From assembly GCA_037349315.1 (NCBI GenBank), contig JBAIAC010000048.1:35528501-35592500 (forward strand): DNA of 64,000 nucleotides, written 5' to 3'. The notes beneath the pieces were generated by a model. That model was given only the letters and a program-made list of their open reading frames with translations. It did not search any database and was not told the DNA's origin. Positions 34,343-44,588 of this stretch are shown one piece after another. Source of the stretch: Chelydra serpentina. Its lineage: Eukaryota; Chordata; Testudines; Chelydridae. How positions within the stretch are numbered: position 1 is the first letter of the stretch; every line of letters begins with the position of its first letter. Position numbers and translations under genes: made by a program.

Positions 34343-36848
34343 AAAAAGTGGCCTGATTTTCAGTTGTCCCACAATATCCACTTGATGTCTGTGGAAGCTA
34401 CAGGTGCTCAGTGGCTCAGACAGTTACAGCATTGCAGTTTGAGAATTTTTATTTCAGTCCATTGGACTGAAGGTTAAAGTATGATTATTGGACATGTCAT
34501 TTTTCCTGCAAGCTTTCTGCCAGCCACAGAAATACACTCGTGGTGATGATGGTTCAAAAGATATCCTCCCTGGCCAGAAAACATTACCTAGTGCAGTCCA
34601 TGAAAGAGTACCTTTCCTTCCCTCCTACCCCTCCCCCCCCCAAAAAGATCTCAGAATATAGAGGTTTGCCAATATTCTGATTTTTGTATGGTATTGTCAT
34701 TTGAAGTAAATAAGATTTTACACTAGCGCAATAAAATTCAATACAACTTGCATTTTTATACAGTGGCATTCCTTCAGGCACAAATATCTCTTTGGGCTCA
34801 CGCAGCTTGATAATAGCTATTACACAAGAAACATATAAATCAAATACATTATGTCTTTAGTCCAGACTTCTAAATGCGTCTGCATTATGACTCCCATCTT
34901 CAAAGAAATCCAGACCTGATAAGCATACCAGCAAAAAGACCAGACTCACCCATTTTAAAAGAAAACCTCTCATTTTGCTTTGCCCTGTAATCTGTAAATT
35001 CAACAAAGTAAGGAGAATGCCATCAATGATTTATGGCATACATTTGAAAATAAAATTAATTTCAAGTGCCAAGTTTCAGTTTATTGCAAGTCATGGTCTT
35101 GTTGCCATAGTGTGACATAAATGTGATACCCACTGTGTGGGTTTTGTTTGACACATCCTACATACCAATTAGCATCAGATGCTCTTGCAGGGCTATGCAA
35201 ATAGCAACAACAATACAGTATGGGAGCCATAAATAATACATTATAAACTTATTTCCAAGCTCTTTACATTTTGATCTAATAATTATTTATTATTAACAAT
35301 TATTTAATAGCTATCACTCACAGTGTTTTGCACAAGCTGAAATCAACATTGGGATGTGCAAAAGATGTGGAAAAATAGTCCCTGAGCCTGCAAGGAGATG
35401 CAAGCAGGCAGTATTCAGTGGCAGTATTCAGTGGAGCTTCATGGGTCATAGGAGGTCTCCCTGCATGCCAGGTCAGGATTTGCATTTGATTTTCACAATT
35501 ACACAAATATTAGCTTCAGCTCATGCAAAATGATGTGGCTGGAATTCACACCTGTGCTGAGGGAACAGCACAAATACTGTGCATCATTGAAGTCATACTA
35601 TGCCCTCAAAATAGGGCTGAAGTAGGTCTTAAGAGGTGCATAGCCTTTGCACTGGCTCTCTGAAAAAAACCGAAATTCTCTCTGCATGTGTAAAATTGCA
35701 GGTGCAAATGTAAAGGCACGTTATAACCACTTTGAAAATGTGCTCTTTGTTAAAGCCCTATAAGGCAAGACACAATCTGGTTTACTGTTTCTTACACTGG
35801 GTTCTACTTCCTACTCACCTAATGTCAACAAACAGGCCACTTTTTTTTAATGCAACATGGCCTTGACGCGCAACAAACTGAGAAATGCTTTTCATTTTAA
35901 AAACATACTTTAAAATCCATTTCACAATAAGTACTTCTTACTTTTCTCAAATTTCAATTCTCTGGACTAAGCAAAAAAGGTGGAGTTTTCTTTTCAGTAA
36001 AAATTTCAGACTCATTAAACTTGCTGGTATCTGAAAGCATTCAACATATTTGGCACCCTCTGCTCAGAGAAGATCCAGCACTTGAATAGAAAGGATGTTG
36101 CAGCCCAAGACTGAAATGCACTGGCAGAGCTGCGTTGGAATGGGAAGTTTCCAGTGTGCTTGCTACTCAATACATGGCTATAGCTAAAAAGAATTGTTAC
36201 CAGAGCAGCAATTCTGTGTCCCTTCTATGTCCAATTTGATTCTGGGGAAAAATGTTCAAAAGTATAATACTAATGTATTTATGAGACTTGATTAACAACA
36301 AAGATCTTAACATGGAAAGAAGTACTGGGGAGTGGATAGGGGCTCAAAACCATGGAACACTTATACACAATGGGAATAGGAAGAATGTTAGAGTAAATGT
36401 GTTTCCATTGGCAGCTCCAGTGATATCTTAAAACCTGAAAGATGTGAGGCCAGATGCTTCACTGCATTGCAGCCCTTAAATGGCAGGAGGATCAACCTTG
36501 TGTAAATGTGATTTTTCAGACCCACAGAACTGTAGCAGGCAAAAAGAGGTGTGGCTGGAGAAATGTGACATGGTTGGTTGCCCCTCAGATGCCCAACTGG
36601 GATGACCATACCAAAAAAAGCACCATTATCAGGGGAGTGCAAGGGAGAGTTTTAAGTCATCATCACACAAACACATCCCTTGTGACTTTTGCTCTGTGCT
36701 CTTCAGCCCTAGCTGAGTATCTGGCCCTGATGACTACATTTGGTTCGTGTTAACAATTTGGCTGGCGAGATTTAAATGGGCAGCTGTTATCGGAAAAAAG
36801 GGGGAAGAGATATTGTGTTAGTAATGTTACTGGAATAAATGTGTACAT
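34343..36848. other. A+T-rich DNA, nothing recognised
   Basis: Unique-looking. The small tandem GTATTCAGTGG duplication at 35412-35435 is noted. The overlapping frames of 84 and 99 codons at 36388-36753 show no domain. Confidence 0.4.
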
Positions 36849-36852
36849 GTGC

Positions 36853-37503
36853 TGTGGCAAATTGCCGGCACTACTATGATGGGTCCCGCACTTTCTCCTC
36901 TTGTGGGAGGGGGGGCTTCAGGGTGCCATTTCTTGCCCCTGAACTGGGGTAACAGCTATCCTACTAGTATACCAGGGAAGGGGAGCGGAGAGGGAGGGAC
37001 CCAGGCCCACCCTCTACTCCGGGTCCCAGCCCAGGGGCCCTATGATAGCAGGTGAACCACTTGTACCAGTGATTCTTTCCCCTGGGCTACTTCCTTCTCC
37101 TGACCTTCAGCTTGTGGGGCTTCCTGCCTTCCCTCTGCACAAGCCAGGTGTCCCTTTACATAGGATCTTAGTCTTCTTAGCCCGCCACAGCACTTCTCAA
37201 AACTCTCCTCCGCTTTCCTCCAAACTGCTCTTTGTTCCACCACCAGTCCACTCTGCTTCACTCCTCCAAACTGCTCTTTGCTCCACCACCAAACCACTCT
37301 GATTCAACTCCTCCAAACTGCTCCAGCTCCTCCTTACTCTGCTCCAACTCCTCCTCTGGCTGATTGAAGCAGGGGGATTTTATCAGGTGACTGGCTTCAG
37401 GTGCTCTAATTGGTTTCAGGTGCTTTTAATTAATCTACAGGGAATAAGGCTTCTCCTCATCCTAGATCACTCTCCTGCTGCCTTCTGGCCATGCTGTATC
37501 ACA
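36853..37503 (-). mobile_element. solo LTR, minus strand, 651 bp
   Basis: Ends are TGTGGCAAATTGCC and GGCCATGCTGTATCACA, giving TG...CA, with a 4-bp duplication GTGC on both sides (36849-36852 and 37504-37507). Read on the minus strand it begins TGTGATACAGCATGGCCAGA. It has a TATA-like GATAAAATCCCCC (about 37373-37385), then a run of about 30-50 bp near-repeats containing GGAGTTGGAGCAG or GGAGCAAAGAGCAGTTTGGA (37190-37350). No internal viral genes flank it, so it is a solo LTR from recombination. The TSD length is that of many endogenous retroviruses. Confidence 0.75.
37190..37350. repeat. imperfect tandem repeats in LTR
   Basis: CTCCTCCAAACTGCTC with TTTG(T/C)TCCACCACCA recurs at about 37216, 37261 and 37308 with variable spacing. 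This looks like internal LTR repeat amplification. Confidence 0.7.
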
Positions 37504-37719
37504 GTGCGTATATGTATGCTTGAGTGGTGTGAAGAGAGGTGGAAGGAAAATAATATACCATTGTGGGAGAGGCGGGAAGGTGAATCCTTAAGTTAATTGT
37601 ATCAACATCTTCAAACGTATCTTTCTTCTGTGGTGCTCATCCTCTTGTTCCCTTATCTCATCCAGTGTTTGTCCACATTCCGCATGATGCCTCATGATGT
37701 CTTGTCATCTCATTTTAGA

Positions 37720-37790
37720 TTATAAACTCTTTGGGACAAGGACATTTATTTTTGTTCTCTTTAAAATGCTATGCATGTTTATGGACCTGA
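37720..37790 (+). mobile_element. CORE/MIR-like SINE tail fragment
   Basis: AGATTATAAACTCTTTGGGA, CAAGGACATTTATTTTTGTT and AATGCTATGCATGTTT follow the SINE 3' order on the plus strand. Confidence 0.45.
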
Positions 37791-37892
37791 AGAAATAATA
37801 TGCAGCCAGGAGGAAACTTACTCCCTACAAAAAGGTTAAATACAAAAATCATAGCAGATTTCCTAATCCTAATCCCTTTGCTCCCAGGAATG

Positions 37893-38170
37893 ATGTATTT
37901 TTTATTATGGTAGTGCCTACAGACCCCAGCTGAGATCAGCATCCCATTGTGTCAGGTGCTGTACATACGCATAATAAGTGACAGTCCCTGTGCCACAGAG
38001 TTTAGAGTCTAAATAGTCAAGACAGACAAAGGATTGGAGGGGCATCAGAGGCACAGGGAGGTGAAGTGATCTGCCTGAAGTCACACAGTTGATCAGTTGC
38101 AGACCTGGGGATAGAAACTAGATCTCCTGAGTCTCCATCTAGTGCTCTTTCCACTGGACCACACTGCCTG
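37893..38170 (-). mobile_element. CORE/MIR-like SINE, long copy
   Basis: On the minus strand it has a tRNA-like head at about 38170-38095 (GTGGTCCAGTGGAAAGAGCA, with a box-B-like GGTTTCTATC segment), then CTGTGTGACTTCAGGCAG and CTGTGCCTCTGATG. It ends with GGTGCTGTACAT-type and TTATTATGG-type blocks as read at 37900-37970. It is parallel to 53545-53775 over its whole length and to the 3' pieces at 16186 and 19985. Confidence 0.75.
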
Positions 38171-38216
38171 TCAATACTGAAAAAGAGTCAAATATAAAAA
38201 AGAGAGCTGAAATATA

Positions 38217-39584
38217 TGTAACCCTTCTGCCAGTCAGAGTCGGCAGCAACAAGGGCCGGGTTCCGTATCTAGGGGTTCCATTCCAATAACACAATGCAAA
38301 AACCGGCTCGAGCCCCCACCCAGTGACCTGGGACAAATATATATCACCCCCCCTGGGCGCCTCTAAGAGGCAGTACTTCCCGTCTCGCAAGCACAGAGTC
38401 TGAGTGTAGAAAAACCTTTTAATGACAGAGAGAAACAATGCGGCCTTTTGCTGGGGAAACACCACATCTAGGATTTGTAAACCAAACTGTGAGCAATGAC
38501 CCACCCCAGCAAATTGGCCATGTCCTTTCCCTTTGGTTCTTGAGTCCATCAACCCCAAAAATCACCCAAAGTCCCAAAAGTCCAACAACCCAAAAGTCCA
38601 GACCCAGAGTTCAAAAGTTCATCTGCAGAGTGTTACACCCCCTCCAGTCTGGGTAGAAATGGGGAGGGGAGAGGTAAGGGGCACCTTACGTGGCTCGAAG
38701 CTGACTGCGCCGTCCCTTCATGGTGCTTCGCTCGGCTCTGCTCCGCCAGCCATCCCACGAGTCACTCCGTTCAGCCATCCCGCAAGCCGCTCCGCCAGCA
38801 GCTCCGCTCCGTCAGCCGTCCTGCAAGCCGCTCCGGCTGTCCCGCCAACTGCTCCGCTCCGCCAGCAGCTCCGCTCCGTCAGCCGTCCTGCAAGCCGCTC
38901 CGGCTGTCCCGCCAACTGCTCCGCTCCGCCAGCAGCTCCGCTCCGGCTGGCCCGCCAACTGTCCCGCTCCGCCAGCAGCTCCGCTCCACCAGTTGCTCAG
39001 CAATAGATCTTCTGGCTCCCCCACTACTTAACACAGTGCTCAGTGATTTCAGCTCATAACAATTTCAGCTTGTAGTTAGGGGAGCCTTCGTGCTCATTTG
39101 CACACTTAGTCCAGAGTAATTCCAACTCAGCAGCCTGTGAATAGACTCCTAAGGAACTCAAAATTAGCTCTGATATTCCACAGTGGGGAGAGAGAGAGAA
39201 GGGGGTGCAATTGACATTTAGGACCCTCAGAAGAGGCCCATGCCACCAAATACAAATACCTGTCCCCAACCTCTCTCAATTCACTGGGTTTTGGAATCCA
39301 TGTCCCTCGCCTAGCAAGTGCTGCTTAGCTAAGGGCGAGTCCCTTCCTCATAACAAAAGCCCACTGTCCTTGATTCACATAATCAGGGTAACAACACTTT
39401 AGTCTTCCTGCCCCAATAACAGAGAAACTGGGGCTCCCACAGCAGTCAAGGTGACCATTTGGGCAAGCGGTCCATCATGCTTTGCAGGGTGGGTGTGTCC
39501 ATGCAAACAAGATTAGCCCCTGACATCCCTTTCCACAACTCACCACCAGATGTCAGGGTAGAGCTCATCCTGACTCTGCTTACA
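38217..39584 (-). mobile_element. solo LTR, minus strand, about 1.37 kb
   Basis: Ends are TGTAACCCTTCTGCC and GCTTACA. Read on the minus strand it starts TGTAAGCAGAGTCAGG and ends GGGTTACA, with an ATTAAA polyadenylation-like signal near 38417 followed by a U5-like segment. It carries a GC-rich minisatellite (38811-38993). No target duplication is evident and no internal genes adjoin it. The plus-strand frame of 157 codons at 38533-39006 is translated minisatellite. Confidence 0.55.
38745..38993. repeat. GC-rich minisatellite, 67-bp unit
   Basis: Two adjacent copies (38811-38877 and 38878-38944) are almost identical: GTCAGCCGTCCTGCAAGCCG..., ending CAGCAGCTCCGCTCC. A shortened third copy reaches 38993, and looser GCTCCGCCAGC-type units precede them. 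The repeat is CpG-rich. Confidence 0.9.
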
Positions 39585-40144
39585 TCTAGAAAAAATCATC
39601 TGCAGTCATACCTGACTTAAGATGAAAAAAGAAAGGGAAAGTAAACACAGGATTACTTCTAGTTTAATTCTTGTTTAGCAATAGGTTCACCTCAGTTATT
39701 GTATATAGACCCATAACCCACAATCTGAATACCCCCAAGTTCCAGGAAATTCAGAACCTCCAGCTCTGAATGAAATAGTTGGCCCAGATCAGAACACCCC
39801 TGAACTTCACTGAAGTTCCGATCCAGATACAAGCTTTGTGACTCAGACCCATCTTCATTAGCAATATTAATATGCAGTCAAAGAGGCAGCTACCAGTTTG
39901 ATAACAACAGAAGTGGATTCCATCTAGGTCCACTTCAGCCAAGAGTCCAAAGAAAGATAATGTTAGTACCTGCACAATACAATCAACAGTATCTACCAAT
40001 GACCTAGTTTTAAAACAATTACATTGAAAGGGAAAGTAATTACAAACCATACACATTGATTTCTAAAGTGTATTTGGGATAACAATAACAAATCAGTGCT
40101 GTTGAATAAAGGCTGCTAAAACCTTTTCCAGCTTTTCTGCATTA
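39585..40144. other. unassigned A+T-rich DNA
   Basis: Nothing recognised. The minus-strand 101-codon frame (39751-40056) has no domain. Confidence 0.35.
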
Positions 40145-41478
40145 CTATATTATTATGATGATGTATTATGTGTGGGCCAATGGGGTTATAGTGAAGATAC
40201 CAAAGAAAGGAACTCTCTGTGATTGTAATAACGGGTGTGTTATCACACCAAGGGTGGCTCTCACAATTTTGCTGCCCCAAGCAGGGGCGGTGGCCCCGCC
40301 CCCGATGCCTACCTGCGTCGGGGGCGGGGCCCCGCTAGTCTGCTTGCGTCGGGGGCGGGGCCCCGCTACGTCTGCCTGTGGCAGCAAGGGGAGAGCGGTG
40401 GACCTGCCGCCCCATTGCCACTGCAGCAGCCGAGAATGGGGTGGCAGTCCGAGTCCCACGGTGGCAATTCGGCGGCGGGAAGAGCAGACCTGCCGCTGAA
40501 TTGCCGCCGCGGGACTCGGACTGCTGTCCCATTCTCGCCTGCCGCCCCAAGCACCAGATTGGAAAGCTGGTGCCTGGAGCCGGCCCTGTATCACACTTTT
40601 ACCTGTGCCAAGCAAAGTATTGTGTAAGATCATAGTCCAATGTATCAGAAAGAGGTAGCTGATAGTGTTCTCAGAAAAGAGCAAGCTGGTTTTCGGAAAG
40701 AGCGTGGATGCACAGACCAAATCTTCACTCTACGAATCATAATGAACAGTGCTTAGAACAGCAATGGCAACTCTACATACATTTAATAGACTTTGAGAAG
40801 GCTTTTGATAGCATTCACAGGACCAGGCTAGGGTGCATTCTACGGGCATATGGAATTCCTTTCCATATAATCAACATCAGCAAAAGCTTCTATTTTCAAC
40901 TTTACATGCAGTGTTGATCACAGTGAGCTCAGTTTTGAAGTCAAAACAGGAGTACATCAGGGGTGTGTCATGTCTGCAATCCTCTTCAGTATTGCCATTG
41001 ACTGGGTAATGCGGTGTACAACAGAAGACATGCCACGAAGCATTAAATGGACACTATTCGCATCCCTTGAATACCTGGACTTCGCAGATGATGTCGCTCT
41101 CCTATCACATACCCAACACCATATACAAGAAAAAAACAACGCATTCAGCCAGCAAATTAGACTGAAAATCAACCGCAAAAAGACAGATTTCATGACCTTT
41201 AATATTGCCTCACCATCATCAGTATGGATAGAGGATTATGTTCTCACCAATGTAGAAACATTCACATACTTGAGCAGCACCATCAGCCAGGATGGTAGAA
41301 CAAGCCAGGACATCCAGAACAAAATCAATAAAGCCAGGAACACCTATAGGAGCTTAAATACAGTCTGGAAATCATCAAAATACAACACCAAAACCAAACT
41401 CAAGATTTATCAGAGCTGCATACTTTCAACACTACTTTATAGTGCAGGCATAATAGGAACATGATGATGATGATGACA
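40145..41478 (+). pseudogene. decayed non-LTR retrotransposon RT (RTE-like), 5' truncated
   Basis: Reverse transcriptase of a LINE, in three frames. Before the hAT insertion the frame reads KIPKKGTLCDCNN. After it come KEQAGFRKERGCTDQI (about 40678), motif A IDFEKAFDSIHR (40788-40823), motif B HQGCVMSAILF and the catalytic LDFADDVALL (about 41076-41105), then LKINRKKTDFM and the C-terminal KSSKYNTKTKLKIYQ. It ends in a GATGATGATGATG tail (41463-41475), as in RTE-type elements. I place it in the RTE/RTE-X/Proto2 group, clade uncertain. Frameshifts at about 40920-40970 and elsewhere make it dead. Confidence 0.75.
40249..40588. mobile_element. hAT MITE, GC-rich, 340 bp
   Basis: Inverted ends CAAGGGTGGCTCTCACAA and CTGGAGCCGGCCCTG (inverse CAGGGCCGGCTCCAG) are flanked by the perfect 8-bp duplication TATCACAC (40241-40248 and 40589-40596). 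Removing element plus one duplication rejoins the LINE frame around it. A second, longer copy in opposite orientation is at 57744-58161. Frames of 114-184 codons on both strands are artefacts of the palindromic, stop-poor interior. Confidence 0.95.
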
Positions 41479-42077
41479 ACACTCTTATTTAAAAAACCAG
41501 TACATAATTTCTCAATGATAACATGGACACATGGGGCTACGTCCACAAAAGGGACTTTAGGCACTACCACCTAGTGGAATTCCCAACCTTGAGTTAGCCC
41601 AGACTTCCTATACAATATCTGGGGAAAGCTGAGTGCCTAAAAATGGGATTCACAGAAGCCAGCACACTGAACAAGGAGACTCCTAAGCTAGCCAGTAGAA
41701 AATGCCAAGGCGAAGAGTGTGGCCTAAGCCCCACCCCTCAAAGGGAATTAGGCACCTAACTCTGGATTGGAGGGAAGCACCTATCTGCTCTCAGGATTCT
41801 CAGCTGTGAATCTTGGCTTGGAGTTAGGTGCCTAAACCAGGTCAGCCCTTTCTCAAGAAAAACTGAGAAGAAGGTGCTGCCCCTGGCCCCATACACAATA
41901 GGCTAGTGGTTAGGGCACTCACCTGGTAGGTCGGAGACCTGGGTTGAAGTCCTTCCTCTGTAAGATTCAGAGCAGAAACTTGAACCCAGGCCTCTCACAT
42001 GAGTGTCCTAATTACTGGGGTGTAGAGTCATTCTCATTGGCCCAATGACTACATAAGTATTTCATACACAGTGTATG

Positions 42078-43865
42078 AATGACTTTCCAAGAAGAAAGTC
42101 AAGGAACGTGTGGGCCCCTTGCTGAATGAGGGAGGGAACCTTGTGACAGAGGATGTGGAGAAAGCTAGTGTACTCAATGCTTTTTTTGCCTCTGTCTTCA
42201 CAGACAAGGGCAGCTCCCAGATGGCTGCACTCCGCAGCACGGTATGGGGAGGAGGTGACCAGCCCTCTGTGGAGAAAGAAGTAGTTCGGGACTATTTAGA
42301 AAAGCTGGACGAACACAAGTCCATGGGGCCGGATGCACTGCATCCGAGGGTGCTAAAGGAGTTGGCCGATGTGATTGCAGAGCCATTGGCCATTATCTTT
42401 GACAAATCATGGCAATCGGGGGAGGTCCCGGATGACTGGAAAAAAGCGAATGTAGTGCCCATTTTTAAAAAAGGGAAGAAGGAAGATCCGGGGAACTACA
42501 GGCCAGTCAGTCTCACCTCAATCCCTGGAAAAATCATGGAACAGGTCCTCAAGGAATCAATTTTGAACAACTTAAAGGAGGGGAAAGTGATCAGAAACAG
42601 TCAGCATGGATTCACCAAGGGCAAGTCATGCCTGACTAACCTAATTGCCTTCTATGATGAGATAACTGGCTCTGTGGATGAGGGGAAAGCAGTGGATGTG
42701 CTATTTCTTGACTTTAGCAAAGCTTTTGATACAGTCTCGCACAGCGTTCTTGCCAGCAAGTTAAAGAAGTATGGGCTGGATGAATGGACGGTAAGGTGGA
42801 TAGAAAACTGGCTGGATGGTCGTGCTCAACGGGTAGTGATCAATGGCTCCATGTCTAGTTGGCAGCCGGTATCAAGTGGAGTGCCCCAAGGGTCGGTGCT
42901 GGGGCCGGTTTTGTTCAATATCTTCATCAACGACCTGGAGGATGGTGTGGACTGCACCCTTAGCAAGTTTGCAGATGACACTAAACTGGGAGGAGTGGTT
43001 GATACGCTGGAGGGTAGGGATAGGATACAGAGGGACCTAGACAAATTAGAGGATTGGGCCAAAAGAAATCTGATGAGGTTCAACAAGGACAAGTGCAGAG
43101 TCCTGCACTTAGGACGGAAGAATCCCATGCACTGCTACAGACTAGGGACCGAATGGCTGGGCAGCAGTTCTACAGAAAAGGACCTAGGGGTTACAGTGGA
43201 CGAAAAGCTGAATATGAGTCAACAGTGTGCCCTTGTTGCCAAGAAGGCTAACGGCATTTTGGGCTGTATAAGTAGGGGCATTTCCAGCAGATCGAGGGAC
43301 GTGATTATTCCCCTCTATTCGGCACTGGTGAGGCCTCATTTGGAGTACTGTGTCCAGTTTTGGGCCCCACACTACAAGAAGGATGTGGATAAATTGGAAA
43401 GAGTCCAACGGAGGGCAACAAAAATGATTAGGGGGCTGGAGCACATGACTTATGAGGAGAGGCTGAGGGAACTGAGATTGTTTAGCCTGCAGAAGAGAAG
43501 AGTGAGGGGGGATTTGATAGCTGCTTTCAACTACCTAAAAGGGGGTTCCAAAGAGGATGGATCTAGACTGTTCTCAGTGGTAGAAGATGACAGAACAAGG
43601 AGTAATGGTCTCAAGTTGCAGAGGGGGAGGTTTAGGTTGGATATTAGGAAAAACTTTTTCACTAGTAGGGTGGTGAAGCATTGGAATGGGTTACCTAGGG
43701 AGGTGGTGGAGTCTCCTTCCTTGGAGGTTTTTAAGGTCAGGCTTGACAAAGCCCTGGCTGGGATGATCTAGTTGGGGTTGGTCCTGCTTTGAGCAGGGGG
43801 TTGGACTAGATGACCTCCTGAGGTCCCTTCCAACCCTGAGATTCTATGATTCTATGATTCTATGA
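42078..43865 (+). mobile_element. CR1 LINE, 5' truncated, near-intact
   Basis: A young CR1 retrotransposon copy: RT-encoding ORF2 3' portion, short 3' UTR (GTTGGTCCTGCTTTGAGCAG, then GACCTCCTGAGGTCCCTTCC) and terminal octamer repeats ATTCTATG x3 (43841-43865). The endonuclease half of ORF2 and all of ORF1 are missing, the usual 5' truncation of CR1. It is inserted in the TIR element at 41534-44588. No target duplication is visible, as is normal for CR1. Confidence 0.95.
42110..43771 (+). CDS. CR1 ORF2, reverse transcriptase part, unbroken 553 codons
   Basis: Reverse transcriptase of a CR1 LINE, which copies the element's RNA at the nicked target in the nucleus. Visible motifs are NYRPVSLTS (residue 129 on), [14 protein letters not shown] (about 165), motif A LDFSKAFD with the first catalytic Asp at 201, motif [11 protein letters not shown] (257) and the catalytic FADD (287-290). 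A C-terminal region of about 200 residues follows, ending DKALAGMI. The apparent Met is internal: the open frame belongs to an ORF2 whose N-terminal endonuclease was lost on insertion, so it is not an autonomous gene. The unbroken frame over 1.66 kb indicates recent insertion. I assume no dedicated promoter. Confidence 0.9.
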   Translation: MGPLLNEGGNLVTEDVEKASVLNAFFASVFTDKGSSQMAALRSTVWGGGDQPSVEKEVVRDYLEKLDEHKSMGPDALHPRVLKELADVIAEPLAIIFDKSWQSGEVPDDWKKANVVPIFKKGKKEDPGNYRPVSLTSIPGKIMEQVLKESILNNLKEGKVIRNSQHGFTKGKSCLTNLIAFYDEITGSVDEGKAVDVLFLDFSKAFDTVSHSVLASKLKKYGLDEWTVRWIENWLDGRAQRVVINGSMSSWQPVSSGVPQGSVLGPVLFNIFINDLEDGVDCTLSKFADDTKLGGVVDTLEGRDRIQRDLDKLEDWAKRNLMRFNKDKCRVLHLGRKNPMHCYRLGTEWLGSSSTEKDLGVTVDEKLNMSQQCALVAKKANGILGCISRGISSRSRDVIIPLYSALVRPHLEYCVQFWAPHYKKDVDKLERVQRRATKMIRGLEHMTYEERLRELRLFSLQKRRVRGDLIAAFNYLKGGSKEDGSRLFSVVEDDRTRSNGLKLQRGRFRLDIRKNFFTSRVVKHWNGLPREVVESPSLEVFKVRLDKALAGMI

Positions 43866-44131
43866 ATACCCTCCTATGACCAGGGAAGTTCAAATCCTTG
43901 TTTGGAATCAGGTAAACGAGGAATTTTAACCCAGATCTCCCACCTCCTGGATAAGTGTTGTTATCACTGGGCTATTGGGTGTGAGAGGGAGCACTACTTC
44001 CTCTTCCTTGCTGTCTTCTGTGTGGGTTAGGTGTGCCAAGAGCATCTCTACTAGATCAGGCCCTGCTGGGGGATGGCAGGGAAGTGCCTAGTTTGTGAAT
44101 ACTGCCAGGGTTAAGGAAGTGTCAAGACTTA

Positions 44132-44380
44132 CATCTTGTCTACATGGAGCAGCAATGTGCACTATGGGGGGCGTGGGCGTGATTTCTAAAGTGCATTAAT
44201 GTGTTGCACACTAACTAGTCCATGTAGACCCTGCTGGCGTGAACTAAAAGTCAAAGGGCACTAGGGAGCTTTTAGTTCATGCCAGCAGGGTTTACATGGA
44301 CCAGGTAGGGTGCAACACATTAATGCACTTTAGAAATCAGCCCCCCATAGTGTACATTGCTGCTCCATGTAGATAAGTCC
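44132..44380. mobile_element. palindromic TTA-target MITE, 249 bp
   Basis: The two halves are near-perfect inverse copies about a centre near 44257: CTACATGGAGCAGCAATGTG against CACATTGCTGCTCCATGTAG-like, and AAAGTGCATTAATGTGTTGC against its inverse. TTA flanks both ends (44129-44131 and 44381-44383). The terminus CTTGTCTACA is shared with the MITE at 31028-31323. Confidence 0.85.
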
Positions 44381-44588
44381 TTAGGTGGCTTTGCATATGC
44401 CCAGCAGCAGAAACTGAGATGCCTAGGAGACTTTACCTATGGAAATTTAGACACCTAGGGACTGTAGGCACCTACAGGGTTAGGTGGCAGCTAAGCAATG
44501 GTTTTGTGAATGCCATTGGTGGCAAAATGTTAGTCATAGGCACCTCATGGGGCAGTTAGGTGCCTAAATCCCCCTTGTGAATCTAGCA

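Larger units (their letters stand above)
41534..44588. mobile_element. TIR element interrupted by CR1 and a MITE
   Basis: The left end GGCTACGTCCACAAAAGGGA (CTTTAGGCAC follows) is answered by GTGCCTAAATCCCCCTTGTG (AATCTAGC follows) at 44561-44587. The interior is full of TTAGGTGCCTAA-type motifs. A hairpin at 41895-42035 (GGTTAGGGCACTCACCTGG and GACCTGGGTTGAAGTCC against inverse partners) has a tRNA-like look, and a related half is at 43915-43985. The CR1 (42078-43865) and the palindrome (44132-44380) sit inside, so this element predates them. A target duplication was not resolved. Confidence 0.6.

Noticed and set aside
38533..39006. 157-codon plus-strand frame rich in Ala, Pro and Ser
   Set aside because: It is a translation of the 67-bp minisatellite inside a solo LTR.
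40166..40720. 184-codon minus-strand frame
   Set aside because: It crosses the GC-rich hAT MITE at 40249-40588 and the LINE flanks on the wrong strand.
41895..42035. possible tRNA pair
   Set aside because: GGTTAGGGCACTCACCTGG and its inverse partner form one hairpin repeated in the TIR element. No cloverleaf with a proper acceptor stem could be drawn.
44132..44380. possible microRNA hairpin
   Set aside because: The near-perfect 249-bp palindrome with TTA on both sides is a MITE. The arms are far longer than a miRNA precursor and there is no other support.
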